From assembly GCA_900551295.1 (NCBI GenBank), contig URVJ01000006.1, positions 1 through 64,000 of the forward strand: a DNA stretch of 64,000 bases, written 5' to 3'. Below are positions 21,201 to 28,792 of the stretch, one piece after another (within the stretch, counting starts at the first letter, position 1; each line of letters begins with the position of its first letter). The position numbers were made by a program, and so were the translations under genes. This DNA comes from an uncultured Eubacteriales bacterium. GTDB taxonomy: Bacteria > Bacillota > Clostridia > Oscillospirales > CAG-382. A model generated the notes under the pieces. The model made no database searches. It was not told the origin of the DNA and worked only from the letters and a program-made list of their open reading frames with translations.

Positions 21201-23149
21201 TCTATTATTTCGCTGCGTTCAAATTCAATGTACTTTACAGCCCATGCGGGAGTTCCGTTATACGGGTCAACACGGACGCCGTTGATAATGCCATCCCAAG
21301 AAGAAACGTTCGAGAAGTCATACTCGTATATGATTACTTCATGAGCGTCGTCTGCATATCCTGCGAACTTGCCCTTTGCGCATCTCTGCCAATGCCAGCC
21401 GGGGGCTGTGTTCGTATAGAAGAACAGTTCGGTCGAACCGTTGGATTCGGTGAGCTTGTTTTCGCTGCCGCTGAAAGTCGTATCAAATGCAACGTAAGCT
21501 TTCTTATATACGCTTGCGGGGAGAGCGATGTTCGAGAGAGAAATGAATATATCTTCATTTGCCGTTCTGGGGGTTGCAAGATATACCTTTCTTTCTGCAT
21601 CGTATGTGGGGATACCGCCGTTAAGGCTGACTCTGTTGAAAGCGGACTGCTTGTTGAAAACGATCTTGTCAAGGAGTGTATAAACAGCCTTGAGTTGGGT
21701 ATCGCTTTCGGGAACTATCTCGTCAACAACGGTTTCGCCGTCGAGAGACCAGCCTGCAAAGCGCATGGTTGTGTCATTCGGAACAACGTCGAATATATCC
21801 GCGGTAAGGTCAAGCTTGTCGCCCTTGAATACCTTTGTGGATTTTGTGTCAGATGTTCCTTTTCCGAGAGTATCAAAGGATACTGTGTTTACTTCTTCGG
21901 TAGTTGTGAGCGCGGGAGTAAGGATAACCGCACCGTCTATTGTATAGGCCGCGCCGAGGTTATAAACGTTTTCGCCGTCGGTCCAGCCTGCAACAGTCCA
22001 TCTCGAGTCGTCCGGAACGTAGGGGCAGGTTGCGGGAAGCGTTACAGTGTCGCCGTTATATCCGTAAAGAGCCGAAGGAGCTGTTCCGTCAAGAGTCGTG
22101 CCGTATGCGGCAGCAAACGAAACGCTGACCTTTTCGTAAATTTCAAGGTCGTCTACATAGTAGAACGCGCCGCCCTTTGCCGGAGGGTTGGAATAGAACG
22201 ACATCTTCATCTGATCTCTTTTGATAGATCTGATGGTCTGTTCGGAATATCCCTTTGATCCGCCGTTGCTCTTCCAGCCGGAGGTAAGCGTGTTGCCTTT
22301 CACGATACCTTCGTCCGTTACATTGTGTTCAAAAGAACTTGAATGGTCGATGGTATCGCCGGAATCGTATCTGGTGTTGAGTACGATGTCGGATGCGGTT
22401 GTAGCGGAAATGTCGGGGTGAGTAAACTTTGCAAGCTTTACTCTTGCCTTTATCTTATATGTAGTATTCGGACGGTAAACAATGTTGTGTTCGGTGTATA
22501 TCCATCTCTTGCCCGAACCCATATTGCTGAGGACTACGGTCGCATAGTGGTTGCCGTTTTCCTCTTCGCCGATAATCATCTTGCTGTCGCTTTCCTCGCT
22601 GAAGAACGGGCTCCAGCCGTACTCCATGTTTGCAAACGGAGTAAGGTTCTTACCGTCCTGAGGGATCTGCTTTGCAAGTGTGAACTTTGCAGCAGGGAAC
22701 TCAAGATAATCGCCGTCGACAGTCTTTATTTCAGACTTCCACGCGTTATAAGAAATAACACTTCCGGCAGTTGCGGTTCTTGCAACGGGGAATACCCAGA
22801 CCGCGTTATTGTCGGCGTCGTAGTAAACGCCGTCCGCCTTGGAATTGTTAAGGTTTTCGAGAGTTACTGTCGCAGCGTCTATATCTTTCTCGAAAGTATA
22901 ATACGCTACCGGGTATCTCGGGTCAATGTCTGTCGCGCCGAATTCCGGCACAAGCTTTGACGGAGACACATAGGTTTTGTCATCTGCAAGCTCTGCTTCC
23001 TCTTCATCCGCATCTTTCGGCAGATCGGCAGAGATTTCTTCTGCGGATTCCGTGTCGATCGGCATCATATCAGCCGCCGCCTGCAATGCGAACGAGAATG
23101 ATGACATGAGGAACGATAAGCACAACAGAATGCTTAAAGTTTTTTTCAT
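15221..23149 (-). CDS. Giant exported SLH-domain protein with InlB-type and Ig-like repeats
   Basis: This 2642-residue surface protein has a signal peptide (MKKTLSILLCLSFLMSS..., cleavage near ALQA-AAD) and an acidic mature N-terminus. Long arrays of beta modules follow. At least five are InlB/Flg_new-type repeats with the pattern GY-F-GW....T-LYAVW. At least two are Big_2-like Ig modules (around ISGPTAI and ISGANEI). Five or more are related carbohydrate-binding-like sandwiches ending in variants of LRIDP...YYEIDYIRF. S-layer homology repeats lie near residues 2300-2490 (FTDVKSSDWFYGD, NIPDVPTSDKAYKDI), and one more sandwich domain ends the protein. SLH repeats normally anchor proteins to secondary wall polymers; here they are sub-terminal. 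No catalytic domain is seen, so adhesion or glycan binding is inferred. It has its own promoter and terminator. Confidence 0.88.
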   Translation of the reverse strand: MKKTLSILLCLSFLMSSFSFALQAAADMMPIDTESAEEISADLPKDADEEEAELADDKTYVSPSKLVPEFGATDIDPRYPVAYYTFEKDIDAATVTLENLNNSKADGVYYDADNNAVWVFPVARTATAGSVISYNAWKSEIKTVDGDYLEFPAAKFTLAKQIPQDGKNLTPFANMEYGWSPFFSEESDSKMIIGEEENGNHYATVVLSNMGSGKRWIYTEHNIVYRPNTTYKIKARVKLAKFTHPDISATTASDIVLNTRYDSGDTIDHSSSFEHNVTDEGIVKGNTLTSGWKSNGGSKGYSEQTIRSIKRDQMKMSFYSNPPAKGGAFYYVDDLEIYEKVSVSFAAAYGTTLDGTAPSALYGYNGDTVTLPATCPYVPDDSRWTVAGWTDGENVYNLGAAYTIDGAVILTPALTTTEEVNTVSFDTLGKGTSDTKSTKVFKGDKLDLTADIFDVVPNDTTMRFAGWSLDGETVVDEIVPESDTQLKAVYTLLDKIVFNKQSAFNRVSLNGGIPTYDAERKVYLATPRTANEDIFISLSNIALPASVYKKAYVAFDTTFSGSENKLTESNGSTELFFYTNTAPGWHWQRCAKGKFAGYADDAHEVIIYEYDFSNVSSWDGIINGVRVDPYNGTPAWAVKYIEFERSEIIDNVEITNVAEPVLREVPSATVGLPADAGYTVDSVSWTPETDRFAGNTEYTLNVTLSAKAGGAVFYDTTTATVNGKEAVAEFDSATGKLKVTYTFPATADYVPVDVVISGPTAITKADGSIKLSAKVTPVNSGDKIDTHDVIWSIDNTEIAEISEDGTLTAYYDGTVNVTAAAVYNPAVTGTYTVTITNQAPANIITFDKGTNATVTNMPSELKGKRNVSLAGVQTPVRDGYIFKGWKTSLTANETVTEVKLTEDMTLYAAWMKGAAFEFNTDGNFEGWSSFDNISSKEVKNGVLRIVSSNRDPNFAIDNPGFSADEYKTFEIRMRSNCTTALDVFFVTENSSKQGFNETDKLSVPKASDTDWHVYRIDMSRKGSYWSGKVKKLRIDPGATNGKYYEIDYIRFVNDSAEAIDVTDLAAPVAKKPAPTTANTADSAKYTVSNITWSPALLYDYYFNGNTEYTAKIEIAPAKGWSISDAPVSATVNGEDAAVSYENGKLYLSYTFPATGEAGNTDVTSVTFVSSDGTDKKNDVRKVFVGDELDLSEITPDLIPAYRRFAGWSLTEDGSTGIITSITPKENTTVYATYEKLDNFDFSNPLHVNGMGTNEGSLEYRDGEVVVIPTSATQDIYLTTPVLGLTASDYGYVEVVYDAELGGTYGGVHYDNKITASTSTSSAPALYYSYPNAPDSFTWEGRALKVDSAEAVTVNGKKCVKFVYNMTEKPSTGEYLWKGTLGKLRLDPYNGYPEWGVMSIKLIKNKDFTGNVAITGLTEPETWAVPATTAKASANCTVNSVTWTGEFFDGGQFKPESSYTAEIHVTAPAGYKFTSENTATVNGNEAEAAYDESTGDLVITYTFENTLPLAETYVQISGANEIRRNGRYEQLTAKTVAVDGSKIPMTSVTWSIRNADPTVTDELAIISDNGRVSPVLNGDVIVTATSVYDPSKFAEHTITIAMDEEFNKKFVITYDKNTQANVTGMPAAESAKGSFTVTDTIPVRAGYVFVGWATSPESQTTVTSLNVKADTTLYAVWAKGVFFEMNSKPDGISYNGQMTDIKYEDGLMKFKMTGNDPFFYLNFARGVMDASKYKRMDIRLSAEESAACTIYYTTKDADGNFIIHEWDNDPAHQREFAGTCYSIAYTANGLDNFVTLSYNSKASVAAGKWANYFNFIRFDPAEVKPGKYIYIDYIRFYDESRNVTFDANGGTMLIESPTGDMLTATTVTNTYDLGKVKVPLTPERDGYKFMGWSDKADGTGTLYSGEIVVKDDETLYAVWNPTVDLSGLTDEEVAETVSVLEENADGALSAESDDNGLVLKGDSTTVITPVVKIADSMTVTDVTKTLLLKYSYSLKSVKTNIVSLRFKKAGANEYSYADIATKLPKSSGGTDIIATDLSAVTDFDGTITDVSLVLQTGVYGTYKIMDVTFTNNETAQNVIDDFYESTVKKVGESAGNTTTRKQYETKPQPTTGSNAGAVTGGGNPGTSDPSDITARTASKDTITFDFTSDDDLKLIGSYRQMEKVSMTNSVLSLKSNGRAAGSNDSPAFFTPAKLAVDAATHKYIVIRAKMNMSAGNGLRVYFRTAENGFAESRAMTKELDKSKYTVVAYDMSTISDWTGTITGAFFSLDGDSSGTLDIDYIMFSNTIPEDKGDDITKFPFTKEFSASTFTDVKSSDWFYGDVETSYKLGLMNGRSTTEFVPAGSMTVAEAVTIAARLNATYFKKEIPAAADGEAWYTPYVNYARSAGIIINNQFSDYTKVATRREVAQIFAYSVPNEWLNAINVFNNIPDVPTSDKAYKDIQKLYNTGIIVGVDEAYNFNPDAEIKRSEISAIINRIALVENRKRVVTQDEIDALKIRIEPAQLVKAGLSSCENKNLVLKDGLAYGKAVANDSGRSDPIVGVSSITGKIDASIYKTIKVGMKWDQTAVPKPDAKIYFTTPSGSWAEARKVNATISEKPDENGIYTLTMDCTTNGEWKDTITDWRFDPFEAPGEFYIAYIELLP

Positions 23150-23232
23150 AGGGTCTGCACTCCTTTTGTAATGTTTTGTACTTTCCTGAACGCTGCTGTT
23201 TTTTCAAAAAGCGCATATGGGAACACGGTTAT

Positions 23233-23261
23233 ATTATATACTCAACTCAACAAATTGTCAA
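23233..23261 (-). promoter_or_regulatory. Promoter of the giant SLH protein gene
   Basis: Minus strand TTGACA (23261-23256) and TATAAT (23238-23233), spacer 17 bp, about 85 bp before the start. AAAGGAG precedes the ATG. The rest of the 398-bp gap (23150-23547) shows nothing else I can support. Confidence 0.8.
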
Positions 23262-23547
23262 TAGCGTTAATTAAAAATCGCCGTATTTTGTGCATATTTC
23301 ACTTTGTATCTTTAAGCACAATATATTGGCGAAGCATTATTTTTTTTACAATATATAGTTTTCAATTGCGTTCTGCGCGTTTAGGATAACCGTAAAGATT
23401 TCATTTTCGTCGAAACGCACTATTTAGGAGTCCAAAAGCTATGCAAACCGCACAAAACACGGCGCATATGTGTATTTTTTTGACATTTCGGCGCTGTATA
23501 TGCGGCAATGCGTGCAATAAAACGCGCAGATTTGTAAAATTTTGTTT

Positions 23548-23985
23548 TTATATGCTGTAATCGTTGCCGTAGGACTGTTTCTGTCTGTCGAGCAGATCCG
23601 CAAGCGTCACGGAATCGAGGTAGTCGCTTATGACCTTGTTAAGACCTCTCCAGAGCGGCAGCGTTGCGCAGGACGCGCTTCTCTCGCACTGATTGGGTTC
23701 ATGATCGAGACAGGCAACAGGCGCGATGCTTCCCTCGGTTATTCTGAGAATATCGCCGACGGTATATTTATCCGGACTTTTTGCGAGTCTGTATCCTCCC
23801 TGAAAGCCGCGGTTGGTAAGCAGGATATCGGATTTATTGAGCATTGGCACTATCTGTTCGAGGTATTTCTTTGATATTCCCTGACGCGCCGCTATATCCT
23901 TTAGCGCCACAAAGCCGTCGTTCTCGTGTTCGGCGAGGTCAAGCATCATTCTGAGCGCGTATCTGCCCTTGGTTGATATTTTCAT
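23548..23985 (-). CDS. Rrf2-family transcriptional regulator, IscR-like
   Basis: The 145-residue protein has an N-terminal winged helix (MKISTKGRYALRMMLDLAEH, then LKDIAARQGISKKYLEQIV and NRGFQGGYRLAKSP), the Rrf2 signature. Three cysteines at positions 92, 100 and 106 (ACLDHEPNQC and ERSASC) resemble the [2Fe-2S] ligands of IscR, with a somewhat longer first spacing. It therefore probably senses Fe-S status or a related redox signal and controls Fe-S or cysteine genes. No isc/suf/nif genes lie nearby. An upstream ATG at 24009 is possible, but the conserved family start is MKIST at 23985. Confidence 0.9.
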   Translation of the reverse strand: MKISTKGRYALRMMLDLAEHENDGFVALKDIAARQGISKKYLEQIVPMLNKSDILLTNRGFQGGYRLAKSPDKYTVGDILRITEGSIAPVACLDHEPNQCERSASCATLPLWRGLNKVISDYLDSVTLADLLDRQKQSYGNDYSI

Positions 23986-24070
23986 TATTACATCATCTCC
24001 CGATAACATAATAATACCATAGATTTAGTAGGTTTTCAAGAGGTTTTTGCAAAAATTCCGTTATTTGCGC

Positions 24071-24107
24071 ACAAAAAAGGGACTGCTTATACAGTCCCCG
24101 TCGTTTT
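24071..24107 (-). terminator. Strong intrinsic terminator (probably bidirectional)
   Basis: GGGACTG (24079-24085) pairs with CAGTCCC (24092-24098). On the minus strand it is followed directly by TTTTTT; on the plus strand CGTCG precedes a T run. It probably ends the transcript of the small gene at 24409-24525, about 300 nt downstream of that stop. Between 24108 and 24408 I see no further gene. Confidence 0.78.
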
Positions 24108-24408
24108 TATTGATTTACTTCTTACCTATTTATTATATATTAATGCCGTGATTAATTTATACCGCAAAAACTTTTTGCATTTTGCCTCGGCGCGCCCAAA
24201 CCGGTCAAACGTAACGTGCTTTTTATAATTTGACGTGTACTTTGCTTTTAAATACTGCCGGTAATACATATTCTAAGGTCATGCCGTTTCCGCTTCGCCG
24301 TTTTTCGCATAAATCTGTCCTTTGCTTTACGGCGGTTGATTTTGCGGGCAATGCGCGAAGTTTTGCCAAGTAAGTCAACGTAAAAGAATTGTCTTTTCGG
24401 CAAGGCGG

Positions 24409-24525
24409 CTAATCTTCGCAGCGGGATTTCGCCGCACCGGACATAGATGCCATGATTTCTCCGCTTCCGGTTTTAAAGACATAACCGACACCGTTTGAAA
24501 TCTTTCTCATTATAAAGTTGCCCAA
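24409..24525 (-). CDS. 38-residue small protein with its own promoter
   Basis: This gene starts with TTG at 24525 and ends with TAG at 24409. The product reads MGNFIMRKISNGVGYVFKTG, continuing SGEIMASMSGAAKSRCED. An ideal AAGGAGG lies eight bases before the start and a near-perfect promoter lies about 70 bp upstream. The central G-x-G-Y-V-F-K-T-G-S-G-E-I-M-A-S pattern recalls the short beta-hairpin repeats of DUF1508-like proteins, but the match is slight. There is no signal peptide, no membrane segment, and one Cys close to the C-terminus. It was called because promoter, ribosome site, reading frame and terminator agree. Function is unknown; a small regulatory or stress protein is possible. 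Confidence 0.6.
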   Translation of the reverse strand: MGNFIMRKISNGVGYVFKTGSGEIMASMSGAAKSRCED

Positions 24526-24594
24526 CGGAATCCCCTCCTTGTTGTTTTATCTTACCTTTTTCCTTGACCTATGTCTTATCTCTTTTGCACCTTT

Positions 24595-24623
24595 ATTGTA
24601 GCACGCGTTTATAATTTTGTCAA
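24595..24623 (-). promoter_or_regulatory. Promoter of the 38-residue protein gene
   Basis: Minus strand TTGACA (24623-24618) and TACAAT (24600-24595) with a 17-bp spacer. Nothing else is seen between 24624 and 24826. Confidence 0.8.
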
Positions 24624-24826
24624 GGGTTTTTCTGTATTTTTCACAAAAAAAATCTCAAATTTCCGATTATGTTGTATTTATTGCACAAACGTTCTCACAA
24701 ACCACCTAAAGCATAACAATGCAACAAAAACGCACAATACTGCCGCGTTTTGGCATATACAATAAGCTGCCGCCTATACAAAAAGGCACTTTTTTGCGAA
24801 AAGGCGCATATCGTCAAAAATCGCTA

Positions 24827-24855
24827 TTGATTTTGTGTTTGAAAAGTGATATAAT
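24827..24855 (+). promoter_or_regulatory. Promoter of the cvpA-pgsA-clpE operon
   Basis: TTGATT (24827-24832) and TATAAT (24850-24855), 17-bp spacer, about 70 bp before the cvpA start. Confidence 0.75.
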
Positions 24856-24923
24856 GCAGTATGTATATGTGTCGGAATGTACATAACGGCACAAAGGTTC
24901 AGCTTAAAGGAGAGACAATACAT

Positions 24924-25742
24924 ATGCAGATGTTTCTTGACGCAGTTTGTATTATAATAATGATATTTGCAGTAATCCGCGGATACAGGCGCGGATTTGT
25001 AAAGACGGCGTTCAAGCTGTTATTGGTAATAGCGGCTCTTGTTATCGCAAACAAATTCTGCACGCCTCTTGCAAACTATGTTAAAAGCACCGAAAAATAC
25101 ATGACCGTCACCGAAACGCTGCGCAAAAACGTAACCGACAGCATATATGAAAAGTTTTCGGCGTCCGTCGCGGACAGTACGGACAGCGTACTAAATTCCG
25201 AGCAGAATTCAGAGCAAAATCCGGACGGTCAGGCTCAGAGCGCCGATATTTCCGCAGGCTTTGAAAAGGACGCAAAGGACGGAAACGGAGATTTTCTCAC
25301 GCGCATACTCACGGTTGCCGGAGTTGACACCGATGAAATAGCGCAGAAATATAAAGAGTCAATTCAGGACGGCGCGCAGAACGCGGCGCAGAGCACGTCA
25401 GAGGCAATAGACGAGCTTATTGTCACTCCGGCTGCGGAATTTATCTGCAAGTCGTTATGCTTTATCGCGCTGTTTATAGCTTCGGTCATTGCGCTCAATC
25501 TGCTTATGCTGCTTCTCGACCTTATCTTCAGGCTTCCCGTTCTCAAGAACATGAACCGCGCTATGGGAGCTGCGGCAGGCGCAGTTTCCGGAATTATAAA
25601 AGTATTTATTTTCTGCACTGTCGTGGAGATACTCTTGCTCTACGTACAGCTTCCCGACATAGGCTTTGTCGCCGGAATTGACGGAAAAACCGTTATATTC
25701 AGCGAGTTTTTGAAATTAAATCCACTGTCATTCCTGTACTGA
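24924..25742 (+). CDS. CvpA-family membrane protein
   Basis: This is a 272-residue membrane protein. The N-terminus (MQMFLDAVCIIIMIFAVIRG, then YRRGFVKTAFKLL) matches the CvpA family: a first helix, a conserved R-G-Y-x-R-G-F motif, and a second helix. A hydrophilic Ser/Gln/Asp-rich insert fills about residues 85-160, followed by two or three C-terminal membrane helices. CvpA relatives affect envelope stress tolerance and colicin V export in E. coli; the clostridial role is unknown. The start at 24924 is chosen because AAAGGAG is upstream and the homology begins there. It is followed by pgsA after 36 bp. Confidence 0.8.
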   Translation: MQMFLDAVCIIIMIFAVIRGYRRGFVKTAFKLLLVIAALVIANKFCTPLANYVKSTEKYMTVTETLRKNVTDSIYEKFSASVADSTDSVLNSEQNSEQNPDGQAQSADISAGFEKDAKDGNGDFLTRILTVAGVDTDEIAQKYKESIQDGAQNAAQSTSEAIDELIVTPAAEFICKSLCFIALFIASVIALNLLMLLLDLIFRLPVLKNMNRAMGAAAGAVSGIIKVFIFCTVVEILLLYVQLPDIGFVAGIDGKTVIFSEFLKLNPLSFLY

Positions 25743-25778
25743 TCGAAGATTCATTCCAAGGACTTCTACGGAGGAACC

Positions 25779-26318
25779 ATGAAACATATACCAAACATAC
25801 TCTCAATTATACGGCTGCTTCTCGTGCCGGTATTCATTGCGCTGTATACCACAGAACACAATATAGCTGCGGTAATCGTATTTGTTGCGGCAGGAATCAC
25901 CGACGTTCTCGACGGATACCTTGCGAGAAAGTACGACTGTACGTCTGTTGCCGGAAAGGTGCTGGATCCTCTTGCAGACAAGCTCATGCAGTTTAGCGCC
26001 TTTATCTGCCTGTATCTTTCTGGACTTATCCCGTTCTGGATGCCGGTGATATACTTTATAAAGGAGCTGCTCACAGTAATAGGCGCGGCATTCGTGTTTA
26101 AAAAGAGCAGATTTGTGGTAAAATCAAACATATTCGGAAAAGCGGCAACGGTGCTTGTTTTTGCCGCAGTATGCGTCATAATGGTATTCGGAAAGGCGAT
26201 ACCGTCATGGACGGTAAACACGATATGCGCGTTCGTATGCGTTTACTTTGTATTCTCATGCCTGATGTACGCGTACAGAGACGTAAGACCTGTATCGAAA
26301 AAACGGCGCGGAGCATAA
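25779..26318 (+). CDS. pgsA: CDP-diacylglycerol-glycerol-3-phosphate 3-phosphatidyltransferase
   Basis: The enzyme makes phosphatidylglycerol phosphate from CDP-diacylglycerol and glycerol 3-phosphate at the membrane. The CDP-alcohol phosphatidyltransferase motif D-x2-DG-x2-AR-x8-G-x3-D-x3-D is complete in DVLDGYLARKYD and GKVLDPLADK. The protein is 179 residues with about five membrane helices. It begins MKHIPNILSIIRLLLVPVF, typical of PgsA. It supplies the anionic lipid pathway fed by gpsA at 10085-11038. The ribosome site ACGGAGGAACC is close upstream. Confidence 0.93.
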   Translation: MKHIPNILSIIRLLLVPVFIALYTTEHNIAAVIVFVAAGITDVLDGYLARKYDCTSVAGKVLDPLADKLMQFSAFICLYLSGLIPFWMPVIYFIKELLTVIGAAFVFKKSRFVVKSNIFGKAATVLVFAAVCVIMVFGKAIPSWTVNTICAFVCVYFVFSCLMYAYRDVRPVSKKRRGA

Positions 26319-26375
26319 TAATTAAACGGCTCATGCGCAAAGCAAAAACCCCTGTATTTACGAAAGGAAATTTTC

Positions 26376-28730
26376 ATGCCAACTCTTTGCAGCAAATGTA
26401 AAATACGCCCTGCCGTTATATTCGTACAGAGAATAGACGGCGCGCAGAATGTCATAAACGAAGGATACTGCTTTAAATGTGCCAAGGAACTCGGCATAAA
26501 GCCCATATCCGACATGATAGACAACCTCGGTATAGACGAGGATCAGATGGACGCCATGGGAGAAGAAATGGCGGGTCTTATGGACGCGGCAGGTCTCGGA
26601 AATCCCGATGAAAACGAAAACGGCGATCCCGACGAGAACGACGATACGGAAAGCCGCGCTCCGTCGATAAATTTGGGTTCTATTTTCGGCAATCTCGGCA
26701 ATTTCAGAAAGCCGCAGAATTCCCAAGGCTCTCCCGATTCCAAAAGCACCGCCGACGTAAAGAAAAAGAACGACAAAAAGCACAAGAATATAGATATGTT
26801 CTGCATGGATCTTACGCAGAAAGCGCGCGACGGCAAAATCGACCGCGTTATAGGACGCGACCGCGAGCTTGACCGCGTTATTCAGATACTCTGCCGCAGA
26901 CAGAAGAACAATCCCTGTCTTATAGGCGAGCCGGGCGTCGGAAAAACCGCCGTTGCGGAAGCTCTTGCGCAGAGAATTGCCGACGGAAACGTTCCGGAAA
27001 AGCTCAAAAATCACAAAGTCGAGCTTCTCGACATGACCGCCATGGTTGCCGGCACGCAGTTCCGCGGTCAGTTTGAAAACCGCATGAAGTCGCTAATCGA
27101 AGAGGTAAAGAGGCTCGGAAACATTATACTTGTGATCGACGAGGTTCACAGCATAGCCGCAGCAGGCGACGCCGAAGGCGGAATGAACGCCGCAAACATC
27201 TTAAAGCCTGCGCTTTCAAGAGGCGAAATTCAGGTCATCGGCGCGACCACGCTTGCCGAATACAGAAAATACATCGAAAAGGACGCTGCTCTCGAACGCA
27301 GATTCCAACCCGTAGTCATCGCGGAACCCTCCGTAAAGGACACTGTTGAAATTCTGCGCGGCATAAAGGGTTATTACGAGGACTTTCACGGCGTTACAAT
27401 TCCCGACGAGACGGTTAGCAAGGCGGTTACCTTTGCCGAGAGATATATCACCGACAGATTCTTACCCGACAAGGCAATAGATCTTCTCGACGAATCCGCA
27501 AGCTATCTTGCGCTCAACGACAGCACGGTTTCGGACTGCGAAAAGGCAGAAAAAGAGCTTGACGGCATAAAAGCCGAAATAGAGAAGCTTGAAGCCGACA
27601 CTCCCGCGCCCGACGAATCCGATAAAACCGAGCAGTTTTACAAGGATCTTGCCGCAAAGCGCACCGAAGAACTGCGCCTTGAAAAGCAGTACAGCGAGCT
27701 TGAAGAAAAGCGCAAAAACGTTATCCTTACCCCCGAACATCTCGCGAAGGTGGTCGAGATATGGACGGGCGTTCCGGCAAGCAACATCAACGAAAACGAA
27801 TTTATCCGCATAGACCGTCTTGAAGAACGCCTGAAAAAGCGCATAATCGGTCAGGACAGGGCGGTAAGCGCCGTCGCGCGTGCAATAAAGCGTTCGCGCG
27901 CAGGAATATATACAAAGCGCAAACCCGTTTCATTCATATTCGCAGGCCCGACGGGCGTCGGAAAAACCGAGCTTGTAAAAACTCTTTCCGCCGATCTGTT
28001 CGACTCGCCCGAGGCTCTTATAAGACTCGATATGTCGGAATATATGGAAAAGCACTCGGTTTCAAAAATAATAGGCTCTCCTCCCGGATATGTCGGCTAC
28101 GACGAGGCAGGACAGCTCACCGAGAAAATACGCCGCAGACCGTATTGCGTGGTTCTGTTCGACGAGATTGAAAAGGCGCACCCCGACGTACTCAGCGTCC
28201 TCCTACAGATCCTCGACGACGGCAAGATAACCGACTCCCACGGCGTTAAGGTGGATTTCTGCAACACCATTATAATAATGACGACAAACGCAGGTTCTGC
28301 CGGAACTTCATCTCCCGCAGGATTCTCCAAAACGCTTGACGGCGCAAACGAGGACAAGACAAACAAGGCTCTCGGCGAATTTCTTCGTCCCGAATTTATC
28401 AACCGCATTGACGAGATAATCACGTTCAATCAGCTTACACCCGAAGATTTCGGAAAAATATCGAGAATCATGCTCGACGAACTTGCGTCGTCGCTGTCCG
28501 AAAAGAAAATAGTCTTCAAGTATACCGACGGCGCGGCAGATACGCTTGCAAAGAAAGCATATTCCGTAAAATTCGGCGCAAGAAACCTCAGACGTCTTAT
28601 TCAGACCGAGGTCGAGGACAAAGCAGCGGAACTTATAATTTCAAGCTACGACAGCAAGGTCGAAGAAATAGATGCCTACGAGGAAAACGGGGAAATAAAG
28701 GTAATCGTAAGAAAAACTGCGGAAAATTGA
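26376..28730 (+). CDS. clpE: ClpE-like Clp ATPase (N-terminal zinc finger, two AAA+ domains)
   Basis: This is a 784-residue HSP100 unfoldase that can feed ClpP. Instead of the repeated Clp-N domain it has a four-cysteine zinc finger (Cys5, Cys8, Cys32, Cys35; CSKCK and CFKCAK), as in ClpE. An acidic linker (DENENGDPDENDD) follows. The first AAA+ domain has Walker A GEPGVGKT at about 187; a helical middle domain (residues about 395-465) and the second AAA+ domain (Walker A GPTGVGKT near 525) complete the protein. In Firmicutes clpE is heat- and misfolding-induced via CtsR. No CtsR box was identified upstream, and mcsA/mcsB/ctsR are not adjacent. ClpC is the alternative name, but the N-terminus argues against it. 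Confidence 0.88.
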   Translation: MPTLCSKCKIRPAVIFVQRIDGAQNVINEGYCFKCAKELGIKPISDMIDNLGIDEDQMDAMGEEMAGLMDAAGLGNPDENENGDPDENDDTESRAPSINLGSIFGNLGNFRKPQNSQGSPDSKSTADVKKKNDKKHKNIDMFCMDLTQKARDGKIDRVIGRDRELDRVIQILCRRQKNNPCLIGEPGVGKTAVAEALAQRIADGNVPEKLKNHKVELLDMTAMVAGTQFRGQFENRMKSLIEEVKRLGNIILVIDEVHSIAAAGDAEGGMNAANILKPALSRGEIQVIGATTLAEYRKYIEKDAALERRFQPVVIAEPSVKDTVEILRGIKGYYEDFHGVTIPDETVSKAVTFAERYITDRFLPDKAIDLLDESASYLALNDSTVSDCEKAEKELDGIKAEIEKLEADTPAPDESDKTEQFYKDLAAKRTEELRLEKQYSELEEKRKNVILTPEHLAKVVEIWTGVPASNINENEFIRIDRLEERLKKRIIGQDRAVSAVARAIKRSRAGIYTKRKPVSFIFAGPTGVGKTELVKTLSADLFDSPEALIRLDMSEYMEKHSVSKIIGSPPGYVGYDEAGQLTEKIRRRPYCVVLFDEIEKAHPDVLSVLLQILDDGKITDSHGVKVDFCNTIIIMTTNAGSAGTSSPAGFSKTLDGANEDKTNKALGEFLRPEFINRIDEIITFNQLTPEDFGKISRIMLDELASSLSEKKIVFKYTDGAADTLAKKAYSVKFGARNLRRLIQTEVEDKAAELIISSYDSKVEEIDAYEENGEIKVIVRKTAEN

Positions 28731-28792
28731 CCGCATAACGCGTTTGAATATCCAAAAAAGCCGTATTCGGCTAAAGTTAAAGGAGAATAAAA

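Noticed and set aside
20114..22258. A 714-codon open frame on the plus strand
   Set aside because: It is antisense to the repetitive SLH protein gene, is Cys/Gly/Val-rich in a low-complexity way, and has no family motif; it arises from the codon bias of the real gene.
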